From: Bemisia tabaci
Lineage: Eukaryota; Arthropoda; Insecta; Hemiptera; Aleyrodidae
Reading direction: 5' to 3'
Assembly (NCBI RefSeq): GCF_918797505.1
Contig: NC_092797.1
Location: forward strand, 20,907,372 to 20,971,371
Length of the DNA stretch: 64,000 nucleotides
Part shown: piece after piece, positions 13,477-28,400 of the stretch
Position numbering within the stretch: the first letter of the stretch is position 1
How the letters are laid out: every line of letters starts with the position of its first letter
The notes under the pieces: generated by a model
The model's input: the letters and a program-made list of their open reading frames with translations, nothing else
What the model was told of the DNA's origin: nothing
The model's database searches: none
Program-made: the position numbers and the translations under genes

Positions 13477-16400
13477 CTAAAACATAAAAAAGGGGGAAAT
13501 ATCATCATTAAAGAAACATAACAGTTGCTACATATTTTCATATTTTCTTCCTCATCATAATGTCTATAATAATTATTGAGTCACTTAGAAGAGGCTGATC
13601 GCTCAAGTCTTCAATTGGTATTGAGATTTTGAGGTGGTGTTGGAGAAGATGAAAAGGGTTTTAGAACGACTAGATATCTGGTTGAAAAATAATTGTACCG
13701 AATTTTTTTCTTGAGGGCCCAGGCCTCAAAATCCAAATTTGGAGAAAAACGGAGAAAACAGTGCTATTCAGCATGCATTGAATCTTTCGAGTCCAAAACC
13801 AAAATTCAGAATGCTTATTTAGGTCATTTGAGAATGAAGTTCGAGCCTAGGGTGCGTTGACTCAACTCAACATCAACCTACAATGAGCAGGAAATATGTA
13901 CTGAACGGTGAACATGATGTCGCCATCTCTGGCCCTTGTCTTGTCTTTATCATGTTGCTCTTGTTTATTCTCATTGATGTTACTACAGAAAATCAATGTT
14001 TCCTTTATTTTTTAAATAAAACAGTTCTTATCTCACCGACAGGTTTTGTTGACTCTCATTTACATTGCCTGAAAAGAAAACAAACAAGAGAGCAAAAAAT
14101 TGGGAGAAAGCTTACTCAGCATATTTGGTGTGTGAGGCTGGAATGGTGTGCTTCTCATGTTTACAGATCTTGGAGTGCTTGGTGTTCCTGGAATAGCATC
14201 TCTGAAATGTTCCTTGAACCAACGGAACAAGGTACTTATGCTGTCAAACATTTGTCCTCTATAACGATATCCTTCCGCTGTCACTGTTACATACTCATGT
14301 TTGCATCGAGTTCGTGGCAGATACGATAATAAGAATTTTCCGGGGTAGTTCTGAAAGAAAAAAAATTGTGATAAAGTCGTTGGATTTTGATGGGTGGTGA
14401 GAGTTCGAGACTTTTGGGCGTTTTGATGGTTCTTACTGACTGGAACTTTGAATAGACTGGAGGACTTTTTAATAAAGGGGTTTAATGGCATAAGAATCTT
14501 AAATTGTAATCATGGGAAGTGTTGGTGTAAAGTACGTGCTACTTGTGAGGATTTTAGTTTTCCAGACGATTCTCTTTCTTTTTGACTCTTACAACAAAGG
14601 GATCAATTAATCTTATTCCTCCCAGCCTCCATCTACCAAAGATCATCTAATAATTATCTTCCCCTGGGTAAATATATGTGAATCTACCGCATGTTGACAG
14701 AAGTGTAATAACTTTCCAAAAAAGAAAAAAGAAGGCAGATTGACAGAGAAGTTTGAAAAAATAGTATCTTTCAAAAAATAAGACATTCATTTTGTATCAC
14801 AATCACATTTGAAAAGAAAGAGCTCAAATATATTTCCCTGTAAATGAACTAAATTTAAACAAAGAAGGATTAGGATGAAAGCGCTTTAATCTTTCCCTCA
14901 GAATTGCATTGTTGAGCTCCATATTTCAGAAAACAAAGACATCAATATCGTTGACGTCTCTCCACTGTTATAGCATGCTGCCAAATTGCTCAAGTAGCCT
15001 CCTTACTATTAATGAATGTCTCTTTCTCCAAACAGATTACAACATTCCACGTCAAACAATGTCAAACAGTTATAAAAGCAACTTTGGGAGGCTGACGTAT
15101 TCAATACTGAAACTGGATTGAGTGAGTTTAATGGCAAAACAATAGAGCTTCCATAAATCAGACTGTTGAAATATTAGACTATCAAATTTGGCATTTACGG
15201 TCTTTTAATTGCTGTTTATTTTTAAATTCAATTTTAAAGTTATTAACTTGGAATTTTGAAACTTTTTTTTCTATTTATTTTATTACTATATTAGTGACAA
15301 TCTACAAAAAGTATTAAGTTGGCATTAAAATATTTCTTACAACAACAGCTGTTTGGATTTCAGTCAAAACATCTGATAACCCAGGATAACAATGCTATGG
15401 TAACAAAGAACACTCATCAATGGGCAACACAGGGCGAAATATTTCTTGAGATAATAGATAAAAAGATTTGGGGCTACCGATTCTCACATTACTTTTTTGA
15501 ACTCAAATCCGCTGGGCATTAATCAATTCCTCCTCTCTATTTTTTCTGCAGGGATAAGATGGCATTTATGCGTTTGACAAAAAAAACTGGCCCCATCCTC
15601 AAAACAAAAGGAGTTCATGGATAGGGACCACATTTAATTGATTGCCTAAAATATTAAGTATAAGAAGGGGGAAGAGGAGTTTGCAATTTTAACACGGAAA
15701 GACCTTTCACTCAAAAACAATTTAAATAATTGGAAGAAATTATGGTTAAACATCAGGGGAGAAACTGATGAAAATTAGGGGGAATCTGACATGCAATAAA
15801 AAGTCTGAAAGGGAGGTGTTTGGAGTTGTACACTAAAAGGAGAGGTGAAAACCAGACATACTGAGATACGTATTTCTGGATGGCCTCTGAAAATACATCA
15901 AAATTCTTACCTTGCTCACAGAGATTATGTAGTGAATTTTGGATGGGTTTTTCTTTCTTTCTTCCTTAATTATTTCTTCAGCTTTATCTTTCAAACCTCC
16001 ATCTGTGTTTCGGTAATACCTAAATGAAAAAATATCCCGGCAGTATGCAGCCATGGGGTTGATATGTCGTGCAATGATTTCATCAAGGTCCTCAAACTCC
16101 TCGTTACCAATCAGCAATGTCTGCCCAAGTGAAAAAGCATTTTCCTTGCCCACTTCCTTGACGTCAATATGTTGACAAATACCATCAGCGACCTTCCATG
16201 TTACTGTGAGATGGTCAGCTCCCTGACTGGATGGCCGGACAATGACTTCACCAGGCTCCATTGAGGCCATGAGAGCTTCTGCTTCTTTATAGGAAATGTT
16301 GTGGAAGGAGGGATGGACTATGACTCGTTTGATATAAGTCTGCCGCTTCTTTTGTTGCTTGGCATCATCTTCAGTCTTCTTATCTTTCATTTCCGCTTCA

Positions 16401-19400
16401 AGGTCATAGAAAGGGTCTTTGGGGGGTCTCCACTCATGATTCTTATCAAGTAAGTCTGAGGATTTGGAGGTGGCATCTATTGAAAACCTTTCCACATCGA
16501 TTTTTATTATCCGACAATGGATTACTTGATTTCGCTGCACCCTCTCTTCAGGATCCGTGACATGCTTGTCTGACAGATTTTTAATATGAATAAAGCCGGA
16601 GACGCCGTTGTCTAGCCTGATTTTGACTCCAGTTGCAGATCCAGGACAGCCTTTGGAAGTACTGAAATGATACCATACTTCTGACAATTCTGGGAAATCA
16701 TTTTTGAAGCAAAGAGGACATTGCCACAAGCCGGTTTCTTCATTTCGAATAGGGTTGGCTTTGTCAAGCTGTTCAGGCGTTGGCTGTTTTCTTGAGATTC
16801 CTGAAACAACTGCTGAAATCATTTTTCCAATATAGAATGTTTCTGGGGTCTCTTTGGTCAAAATATCAAATAGCTCCTCTGGGTTTGGTGACCGGTAAGG
16901 TGTGCGCAGATCCTTATAACGATGGTTCAACTCAGCACGGATGTCATACAGAGTAATACTCTTGTTGCCAAAACCTTGTCGCTCCAACTCCTCAGCAAAT
17001 GCGTCTAAGTCCAAGTCTTTTAACCTTTCTGGTGCTTCAAGAATTTCTTCTAAAGCACCCGCTGGATTTGCATCATCATCTTCGTACTCCAGAGCATCTA
17101 CAGCCATTTTCCGGGCCCATTCATACGTTTCTGGATGAACTCGAGAACCATCCAAAACTTCTACATACGAATCTGTACTATCACCAAGCGAATTGGTATC
17201 GATTTTGATGAAACCTGCGCAATTGATAAATACTTTAGGACCCATATGACAAGAGGTGACCAGTTGAGTTCGGTTTTCTAGTCGTTGGTTTGTTTGTTTT
17301 AGTAATTTTAACAATGCTGCAGCTTTCCTAGGCCCCAACCCACAAACAAATTGAACTAGATTGCTGGCGTAAACTTGCTGCACAGTTTCATTGATATCCA
17401 CACCTACTTCATTGGTTCGATTCACAAACTCGATGGTCAAGGCATCCAAGAGCTCTTCTTTGCTTAGCTGGTCTTGTAATGCATGATATCGAAGGCATAG
17501 AATTTCGTCATCTGATGTACATAATTGAGAGAATTCTATGAGGGGATCTTGCAGGCGCCTGGCAAGAGAAACAGCTTGCCGTAGTAGGAGAGGATATTCT
17601 CGAAAATCACTAATTCCTTTATTTGAATTGGCATAGATCTTTGATAATTCATTGTCGACGATTTCAACGGGGATCATTGGAAACTGCTCGTCCTCTACTA
17701 GATTTGTGATGATCTCTTTTACATCCGCAACAATCATGAGAGCTTCTCGAGACTCGCCGCCCACACAAATAGCATGCGGTTTTTTTGTAGAAATGAACTC
17801 TCGTAAGGCACGAAGGTCTGCCTCTTTGAGAGCTTTGTCATCCACTCTGAAAGACTGCTTACGTTTCAACAAGTGTGGAAGCCTTATATGCTCAATAACT
17901 TCACCTTCTGGGGAGATCACACAGCCAAATGCTGCTTGGGAGAGATCTGGCTCATAGGCTATACTCATAATGCGGAGTCCTTTGCTCGTGTCCCACTCCT
18001 CATCGTCTTCATCAAAATCGACGGAGAACGGAGCAACCTGCAAACATAAAAATTAATTCCTTTGAACAAAATCTAAACTCAGGATTGTATTTGGGACAGA
18101 CTTTACTCATAAATTTTGAAAAAGGCAAGAAAAAGTCTTTATCCTGAGCTATAAATGTAAAATGCAAGATTTCTTCGGTTTAATTTTGGATAATAATTCT
18201 ACTGCTTAAAAGAAATATACATATGGTAGTTGGAAAACATCAAATCTATCAACGTTTTATTGTAGTTGTCCATAATTTGATGTGGATATGATGACTGAAA
18301 GTAATAATTGAAAAGTCAGAAAATTGTGTTTTTGTTTCTTATGTTACTTATAAATCATGATTTGCCTTAATATCAAAATTCAAATTAAGGAAGAAGGTGC
18401 TCGGCGGTTGTCTGCTTCCTCTCAAATGGCAAGAGCTGAAGTTACTGAGCCAATGCACTTCCCGCAAAATTCCCTGACTTTCGCAGGTTGCAGTAAATTC
18501 TTTAACTTTTCAGGTTTCCTAGACTTCCAGAAAGTCTGTACTTGAAAACTCTCAGCTGATTTAAGTATCTTCTATTAATATTTCATACTCTTTTATTTTT
18601 GGTATATATTGAAAATTAGGGGTAAACAACAGATGCCAATCAAAAGTAAATAAACAATGAAAATTACCTTCAGCCAATTGTAGAGTTTATCACAGCAATT
18701 TTTCAGTACAGATTCTTTCGATTCACCTAATAGGTTTGTGCGAAGCTCTTTGCAAAGATCGGGGAATAGCATTTTGGAGAGTGCTATTTCAACAGCCTCC
18801 AACCTGAGCTTGTTCCATTCTTGGACATGTTTACTGAACTCATCACGATAGAAGAGTTGCTTCACCTCCTCCACATAGGATGAATTGTGCGTGATACCTA
18901 GAAAAACAATGTTCACAATATGTATGTACTGCTTTGAAAATGTAAATGACCTTTCTTGAAAACTCAATCTTGCTTCAAGTACACAAAAAACTCCATTAGT
19001 GATCACTTCCAAACAGAAAACATTCTCCTATGAAAAGATATCAGGCAGCATTTAAGGAAAGGAAACCAATGACATGTTTGAACAATAAAAAATAAGTTAA
19101 TGGTAATTTTGAGCTCTTCTAAAAGCAAATTTTTTTCAGTAAAAACTTCAAAGTCCGCAAAAATATTGAATGAATATGAGCAATGAAATTTTTTATTAAT
19201 GCGATGAAATTCATGGAGGAGCGAGCATTGCGTATTTTATGAATGACCTTTAACACTTGGGATTCATCTTCAGTACTGCAAAATATTCTACATCTTAATA
19301 TGTTTTATACTAAGGATATAGCTGAATTGGCTGTAGACAGTTAAAGCACTGCAAATTCATGTTCTCTCAGGACCCATTCCAAGATATTTGTGTGAGAGTC

Positions 19401-22400
19401 TTTTGTTCATGATTGGACTAACGGCTTATAGGTATCCTTATTAGAGCAGATACGCCAAATTCATTAACAATGATGGGCAGTACAAGTTATCTTCTATGAG
19501 GTCAATAAATGTTTATAAACACAAAGATCTAAAAATTTTGGTAAGAATTTCCATCACGATGTTTCAGAATTTTTTATGTTTAAACACTTGCAAGCAAACT
19601 CTTTAAATGTAGAAATTTTCTCTAGTCCGATATATGTCTGTTTCTCAAATGCTAGATCACGCCTTGATTTTCAAACATGGATTCAAAGATTAACAACGGC
19701 CCTTACAAAAGTGCTTGCGTTTCCACAGATGTCATTACCAGGAAGGCATGGCACTAATGGCTGGCAAAGATTGACGCCAAAGTCAGCAAGCAAAATTGGT
19801 GCTTACAATCTGTCCAAAGAAAATCAAAAAGACCAAGAAATTGAAGCAAAGAAGTCGAATTGACAAACAACTTGAACAGCTATTTCTTTGGTGCCACACA
19901 TTGTGCAATAAGTGATAAGTTCAACATGAAAAACTATTGCAATCATTCTATAAGTTTTATGGATAATCTTATTTCTCCTTTTTAAATTTATGATAATTTT
20001 TTTTATCTGATACTTTTGAAAAAAGAAAAAACTTCCATACCTTCAATGTGTTCGTTTATTATTATGTTCACAAGCTTGTCTTGCTCTGCAATTTGGAGTT
20101 TCATAAACTGCTCTCCCGTTAAATCCCTGACTGGTTTTCCCTTTAAGTATTTCATGGCGTAGCAGCTGTGGTTTTCGTCAATCTCTTTCATTCCTTTTTT
20201 TGTTGGTCTCACATCAATTTTTGCCCGCTCAAAGAAGGTTTCTCGCACGCAGCTTTTGACTAGTGGTTCTTTGGAAATCTGCATGGCGAGCATATACTTA
20301 GCTGCTAGCACTACATCTTCAGGAGACGTGAACCGACTGAAAAAGAAGGTGGAAACATTTCAGCAAAGTACCGAGTAAAGAAGAAACGAGACAGACAGAA
20401 AAAGTCACACATTATGAAGCACCAATAAAGTTTAATTACATCATTGATTATTTTCTGCGAAGTTATTAAAAGGAATGTATTGATTGGGACCTCGCCCTGC
20501 ACACGGAAAATCTGCTTTTTTAAGTCCAAGAATGGAGCTTGGAAATTTTATTGGGTCTATCAGCCATACCTAAGCTCGCTTGTTTAGAAAATCTTTCTTA
20601 TTATAAATAGAGAGGGGGCAGTTTTAATTTTGCAATTAAGGCTGCTAAATTACGGAATATGGATAAAAAGGCCTAATCTTGTGACTCAGAGCTTTGAAAT
20701 TCAATTTAACTTTGTTTCTAGGTGAAAATGATCAGGCCTACTGGAGGGTACGAGTTCTGATAATTTTTAACAATGTAATTGGTTCAGACGAGGAAAATCC
20801 TGGCAACTAGCTTCCAAAGAAAGAGAACACTGTGTCCACAGAATCTCTTGTTCCATTCAGCATCATATTGCCATTTTATGTCGACTATCAACTTATAGAT
20901 ATTCTCCATTGACATTTAAAAATTTTCTGGATTCAGCCACCCCTACACTAGGTGTCAGTTTTTTGTCATTTTATTTCCGTGTGCAAGATATTCCAAAAAT
21001 GCTATTTTAATTCGAATGATATGAGAAGTCTTTGATAAATTTCCAACACTTTTTGCACACTTGCTCTCTAAAAAGTACGTAGTGAACCACTGGACATAAA
21101 TAATTAGTTGAACACAAAACATTGGACCTACCTAGAAGTGTATTCTTTTGCTAGCACCAAAGGTCCAACAGGCTCTTGTTCGACTTCATTACGTTGATAA
21201 TTATCTCGCAGGTTCTCAGCGAACTGCTCTGGCAATAATCCAAACCTTTTCACGAAACCACCTGAAAATTGAAAAGAAAAAGTTTCATGTATAGTGACAA
21301 CTTTAGTAAGGTTTTCATTATGTGTGGTAAAATTGGCTGAGAAAAAATCAGCTCTTTTTCAGTAGTTTCCCAATACATTCAGCACCTCCTCAACAGAAAA
21401 ATTCATTACTTGTTCAGTACCTTCATGTGACAAAATTGGTGCGCTAAGCAAGACAAAAATGACACAAGTAGCTGCGCAATCCTGGTCTGGCAGGTAAATA
21501 CCGCACTATGAGAATTAATATGCAAGGGATTGCATATTTCCCAGGCTGTCTTAAAAGATTTGCAAGGCCTGAACCAAAAACTTCTGGACCTTCTTGCAGG
21601 ATTTCCATATTTCTTCAGTCCTTCCCAACCATCCTCAAAAAATTAGTGCTATTTCCGAACTATCAAGACCAGTAAACACCCTGGGTTTTCCTATTTATTC
21701 TGATTCTTCTTGATATATATTATTTTAATAAAAAACAAAAAAACAATACCAGGCTCCTTTAAAATGGATAGTGAATAGGAATGTAAATACAGTGGAAACT
21801 TGATTGATCGGCTTATCGATTAGTCGGAAATTCAGCTTTTCTCACTGGTCCTGTCAATTTCTCTGTATCAACAGTGTACTGCGTTTCGAGATAATTTGAA
21901 ATCTCCGTTTTTGTCTGAGTTGGAAATTTGGCACAGTTTTGTCATTCAGTTTTTTTGATGCGTTGAGTCAAACAAAAATGCAAAGATAATAAAAACATTT
22001 CACTAACATGAGACAGTCTGACTTTTTTGTACTAATAAAAAAATGTTTGGCGTTCGCTCACTAGAATTCCGATGGGCCTGTTGCAAACTTTTGCTAGAGC
22101 AAAACTAAGAGTTGTTTCTTACAGATAATGCCTCAAAAATCACGATGAGCGCATCGGCAAAGTCTGAAATGCATTCATAACTTCACAATCTGCGTGAGAA
22201 ATTTGCGGTTTTTTAGGTTCCCGCTTCGAAAACGATACTACGGTACAGGTGAACATTTTGTTGCAGGAGTCGTTCCATTGGTGGCAATACTCATAATGGC
22301 CGACGCCAGTCCGCCAAAACACGTGTGATGGGACGAGATAACACCTGAACAGGATTAAACCAGATAACAATCGGCGTGTTTACGTTCATATTTTCCTCGC

Positions 22401-25400
22401 CCGCCTTAATTGACCTTGAACTCTCCTCGAATTACGCGAGGAACTGCGCAAGCGTCGGCCAAGATGAATATTGCCGACAATGGAGCGACTCCTCTAACAA
22501 AATGTTCACCTGTGCAGTAGTATCGTTTTTGAAGCGGGAAGCTCAAAATAACGCAAATTTCTTACGCAGATTGTGAATTTATGAGTGCATTTCAGACTTT
22601 GCCGATGCGCTCATCGTGATTTTTGAGGCATTATCTATAGGAAACAACTCTTCATTCTGCTCTAGCAAAAGTTTGCAACAGGCCCATTGGCAACTTGGGC
22701 TTCTGCCACCAGGAGAGCCTCCTTCTAGCTCAGAAAAGAGTGCTTTGAGCATAGTCTTATTATTACCTTAGCGATATGTTTCAGTCATTGCATCTAGGCT
22801 TGGGAGGAAATTTCACCAATTTGAGGTTTAAGCAAACAGAATCCAACATGCAATGGCACATAACATCTAGCTAATCGAAGACAGGAGCAGTTTGGGACCC
22901 AAGAGATTAAATGAGTTGCCAAACACAAGATCCATCCCACCCAGCAAGTCATGGTAATCCTGCTGCCTAACCTTGAGCTGCACAGTTTGCTCTTGAGCAA
23001 AACTTTGCTGCGATGGATTGTTTAGCTTTGGTGTTGGTACTGATCTCCAGGCAATGAATTTTTCAACAGTTGGCACGGTCTAGATTGATTTTGGGTCCGG
23101 CTGATGACGAAAGCGCACATGCCATGCCATTGCATGCCCGATTCTGTGTGCTCAGACCTTTACTCATTAAAGTTTGAGAACACAGAATCTGGCATGTAAC
23201 AGAACTCAGCCGAAAGATGACGTAACTTCACTCAAGTCTGAATAATCCACCCATTCTGACCTAGTTCAATTTATCGAGATTTTACTGTACCATGAAAAGG
23301 ACTGAACTTACCAATTCCAGCTTTGCGACAAAGACTATAAGGACCCTGCCGAACAGCTGGTTTGACCAACTCTGGTTCCTCATCTTCTTCTTCTGGTTGG
23401 GTTTCTGGCTCTGCTTCATCGTCAGTTACCTCAACCTCTACTTCGTTTCCATCATCATCTGTCACCATCTTCTTCTTTTTCGGTCTATCTTGCTGTTTTT
23501 GCTTTGCAGCCTCTTTCTTCTTCTGTCTTTCTTTTTCTAGCATTAGGGGAATTTCATTTGAGTAATGTAGCAAGAAGTGTGAGTGTACGTCCTTCAATTC
23601 CTCCGTGGTTTGAACTGCTTTCAGCCGATCTATGTCCTCATCTGAGATCAGCCGTACATTCTCTGGAATAGGGGCATCGAGGCTTTCTTTCATTAATTCT
23701 TGCGACTGAAATTCTTGCATATTCTCAAAAAGTTTCTGCAGAGCACTTTTTCGAGCCTTCAGTTGACACCACTTAGCATCAAACTTGTATACTCGCCACA
23801 AGTCATTTATCGTCAGTTCTGGTTGCACATATTCTTTCCGGTAGAAGGCAATAAAGGGAACCTCAAAGTGCTGATTTCTAATAAAATCAAGAGCTTTCTT
23901 GATCTTTCCGATTGTTTGTGGCCCTTTTCTGGATTTGTCTCGCGGATCAACTCCACCAGGGTTCTCCTGCAAAGTTAAAATTGAAGTAAAGCTACGATTC
24001 AATTCAAGGACAGAATTTATGCAAACTTTCATTATTTAAAAATAAATGTATTCACAAGTCTGTGTCATGCTGAGCTAGTGGGCTCAACAACAAGGTCTTC
24101 TTAAGTAGTGTTTTCAAGAGACTGACTCCAGCAAACTGATGTCAGTTGACGAAAATTTTTTTATCTCAAGTTTTAGAGTTTGTTTCATGACAAAGTTTGC
24201 TCCTTTTATCCCGAAGGTTTTCTTGGAGCTATGCTCACCCACCAATGGTTGCTGAGGAGGTTGCAGATTTGTTATGGAGACGTTGCCACAACGTTGTTTT
24301 TGGCTTCGTTCATAAGAAACGTTGTGGCAACATTTCTGCAACCTCTTCCGCAAACATTGCCAATGCCTGCAAACAGGAGTGTGTATAAATACGTTTGTAG
24401 GCAACATGTTCAATACTTGCCAAAAAGAATTTTTCTGGCTCTCAGCTGAGGCTATTTTTGATACTGAAAGGAAATTTAAGCAATCTACACACATGCTCTG
24501 AGGGGATGTAATTTTACTGTGGATCAGAATAATTGGATGAAAAAATAAATTCTATGTCCTGATTAATAAAAAATAATGAGATTCACTTGAGCACACTACA
24601 AGTTAAAAAAAACTTTTGGAGGAGAGCGATTGTTACCTGTGTAGATATTGTTGGTTTACAGAATGCTTGTTTGTAGATCCATTCCGACTCATCATCTAGT
24701 TCATCAGAGCCCTCTGGCACAGAGACGATAGGAAACTCACGTAGTTGCATTCTTTCAGGAATGTCTGTGTTTCTGACCTCATTATCAAAGTCAGTGAAAT
24801 GCCCTCGTTTCAGCTCAATTGGCTCATACAACTCAAAGATGGACTTGCGCGTCGCTTTGCGAGCTGTTTTCTTGCGTGTTTTTCGAGGTCTGTCCACATC
24901 CTCACCAGCCTCTTCATCTATGTACTCATCATCTTCCTCCTCCTCTTCTTCTTCTTCTTCATCGTATTCATCGCCATATCTGTCAAACTCATCGAAGTCG
25001 AAATCCACCCCAAATATATCTTGGGCTTCTTGGAGGGCAGCATCTGCGAAAATTGGCTTCTTCTTTTTACGGCTGGCTATTGGGCGACCTTCATCGTCCA
25101 CAATGAAATCATCTGCATCTGAGTAGTCTCCTTCACCATCTTCATCTTCCCCTCGTTCTGATCCACGTTCTTCCTCCTGTGGAAGACAATTCATTAGTTG
25201 TGTGCTTACAAATAAAATACATCAATAAAGAGAAATTAGTCCTCAAACCTTGTGGGGGGGGGGGGGGGGCTTCTAAACCTTTTCAACAAATTTGTCAGGG
25301 TTCGAACATTTTCAAGATTTGTTGCTGGAAAGTCAGAATCTTAGAAATGAATGGCAAGCTGTGATGTTATTCTTAATTGGTCCTTGCTAATGGAAAAATC

Positions 25401-28400
25401 AACATAAGATACTGTAATATTGAAAGCTGGGAGGTTTAATATGAACTTTCCGTCAAGCTCTAGAAAAATGGCACAGAAAGCATGACAATGTTTGTCATAG
25501 GTTTTTAGATTGTTGTACAAGGTAAAATTCACATCTTAACTGGGAAGAAAAACTGTTCATGGATATATGATGACTGTAATGGATGTAATGAAATTTTTTT
25601 AAAAAAACTCATTCGATTGAGCATCTTCATAGATTAACATTTTGAGCACGCATCGCAAGGAAATAATTTGTGTGGGTTCTGATACCAAGTATACTACGGA
25701 AACCTTTTATCAACATAGTCGCTTCAACCAAAGAAGTTGGAGCTGGCGTCAAGCAAGTTGATAATTATTTCTTTTGACAACGTTCCAACTTCACCGGGCG
25801 CCACACGCAAAATACGCTTATAGATGCGGCTTTGTTGCCTAAAAGCTTGGAGTTTTAGCCAAATAAGCTCCTAAAAAGTCAAATGTAACCTGCAGCAAAT
25901 TCTTGAAGCAGCAACAGTGCACCATGCCCATAAACATAAAAAATCATTTTGGACCTTTAAAAAATTGCAGACGGCTCCTAAAATTTCACGGTGAAGTTGG
26001 GACACTGCTTTTAAACAGGTCTGTATAGGTACATGACCATATTACACATTCTGGATTTTGCAGTACATATCAAATTTTGTATTGACAAAGCAAGTCTCTC
26101 CCACCTTCATTACATCTTTTAAAAATAAATAAAAATTGAATTGCTATCAGAGTGTAATTCATAAACAGTATTCCATGCCTAAATGGAATAAAATAAAATA
26201 GCATCAAATGAATTTATTTCTCAATGAATGTAATCAATTTAGTAATGCATTTTGGTATATGACTGTCTGATGGATACATGAAGGTGGCAGTGACCTTTAA
26301 TGCCACGGTTGTCATTACAAAAATAAGTGATAGACTGAGAATTCACTTGACACCAGCTCTACATGAAAATTGAAGTGCTAAGTGCAGAAAGGGCGCTTTT
26401 CGGTTGCGGGATCTCAGAATCTCTGCTAACACTTCATTTGTAAAGATCAGAACAAATGTATGCAACTTTTACTGAAAATTCTTTCTTATTTTACAACGCT
26501 CTAAACCAAAAATTTCAGAAAATTCACCCAACGGTTCACTCTCTAAAATATAAATCAACAGTAAAGATTCTAGAACTCCGCGACCAAAAAGTGCCCTTTC
26601 TTCACCCAATGCCTCAATTGCACACAAGATCAGCTAACTCTTCAGACACATTATTTTTTAAAAGCAAATTTGTTTGGATTTGGTCTCACAAAATTTGTCT
26701 GTCCTTGGGAAAAGGAGCTTTAATTCACAAAAAATCAAAATCGAATTGTTAATAGCAGAGTACAGAGGAGTGGTTTAGGAACATTTTGGAATAAAAAACG
26801 CCGAAAATGGACATATCAAACCTGAGTTATGTTGATGCATAGTTTACAGTTTTAGAGTACAGTTTTGAGAAAAAGTTATATGAAATCCTGTTCTGTCATG
26901 AACAGGGCAGAAAATTACTGGAGGATAATGCAGCTTCACATCGTCAACTGACACAAAAAATGAAATAAAATGCTCGCAACTTATTCCTCAGGACACTGCA
27001 TGAATTTAAATGGCTATGATTCACAGCAAGTTCCAAAACCTAACCTCTAGATTTGTCTTAAAGACGGGAAAATTATATTTTGAACTCATGTGGCTTGCTA
27101 GTTGAGCTTTTTTCCCAAGAGACTCGAGCTAACCTTCATTCCTCAATTGTGCAAAGCACTCATCAGCAATTGAGAAACAAAGGCCATTCTTCTCGCACCT
27201 TTCAGCCGTACTTAAACTGGCCAACAAAAGTCGACTATTCTCAACAAAATAAGCTCTGCTGAAAATTTTGCCTTTGTCGACTTAGGCCCTTTTTCCTTGG
27301 ATAATTGCAGTTAAGTTATAAAAAAATAATAGATAAAAAATGAAAATTGAAATTAATAGGTTCAAACATTCACATACCCTCTCATCAAGCTCCTTTTGAT
27401 TGAAAAAACAAATTGTGAATATGGGTCAGGATGATGACAAGCGAGTGAAACAAACAAACAAACACATGAGAATCTAATGATGCAACACTTGGAAAAGAAC
27501 CTTTTCTTCCTGTAGGTAGACGGAAGGGTTTTTGAGATGCACTGGGTTGAATTAAGACTTGCTGAATCAAAATATGAGTCATCGTGAGCTATCAAAATGT
27601 AAATTAATTAATTCAAAACCTTAGAACAGCCCAGTAAGTTTTCAATTCTCACTCTTCACTTCCTCGCTGCCTCTGGAGATACTACAGGAAGATCAGGTCC
27701 TTCTTCCAGGCTGTATTGCATGAAAGAGTTGTAAAAGAGGATTTACAGGTAGAACTGCAAATATTCTTGACAATGTTTTCTTCTTTTAGATTTTCCTCAT
27801 TTTCATGAGAAAGTGGCTAGTCATACAAACTTTCAATATTAATACACAGCTTGCATATTGGAGGCTAAACTTGGAAACCAGGTACACTAAATTTTGGATT
27901 ATCTGAGCTAATGTGGTTGAACGTTTGGATTATGAAGAGGTCACTACAACCACCTTAATTTGACACAATATTCGTAAAAAGTGATGAAATAAACACAAAT
28001 TTGAAATAGAATGCTGGAATAAATAGTTACATGATAAACATTTACAAATGGTACAAGGTTTCCAGGTTCAGCCATACGTATTTAAAAAATTCCAGGTGAT
28101 GAGTTTTGCATGTTTGAAGAAATTTTGTGTTCTTGTGCAAATTTAAAGATAAATATGAAAAGTTCTTTTCAGTACATATATCTTTCTCAAAACACAAATT
28201 CACATTTTAATGACTGGTCATTGAATGTAGGAAAAAAAAATCTCAGAACTTTTAAGATTAACTGATTTTTAGAATTGAACCATTAAAAGGTCAAAATTTG
28301 GAACTTTAGAGCTCTCAGACAAAACAAAAAAATTACGTTTCTTTTCATACAACATAAACGAAACGGCAGAGCCTTGTTTAGACTTCGAAAATTACAGTTC

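Noticed and set aside
13883..14329. 148-residue plus-strand frame
   Set aside because: Overlaps Spt6 exon 11 antisense; lacks any domain.
24745..25126. Ser- and Leu-rich plus-strand frames
   Set aside because: Mirror of acidic Glu/Asp codons in Spt6 exon 5.
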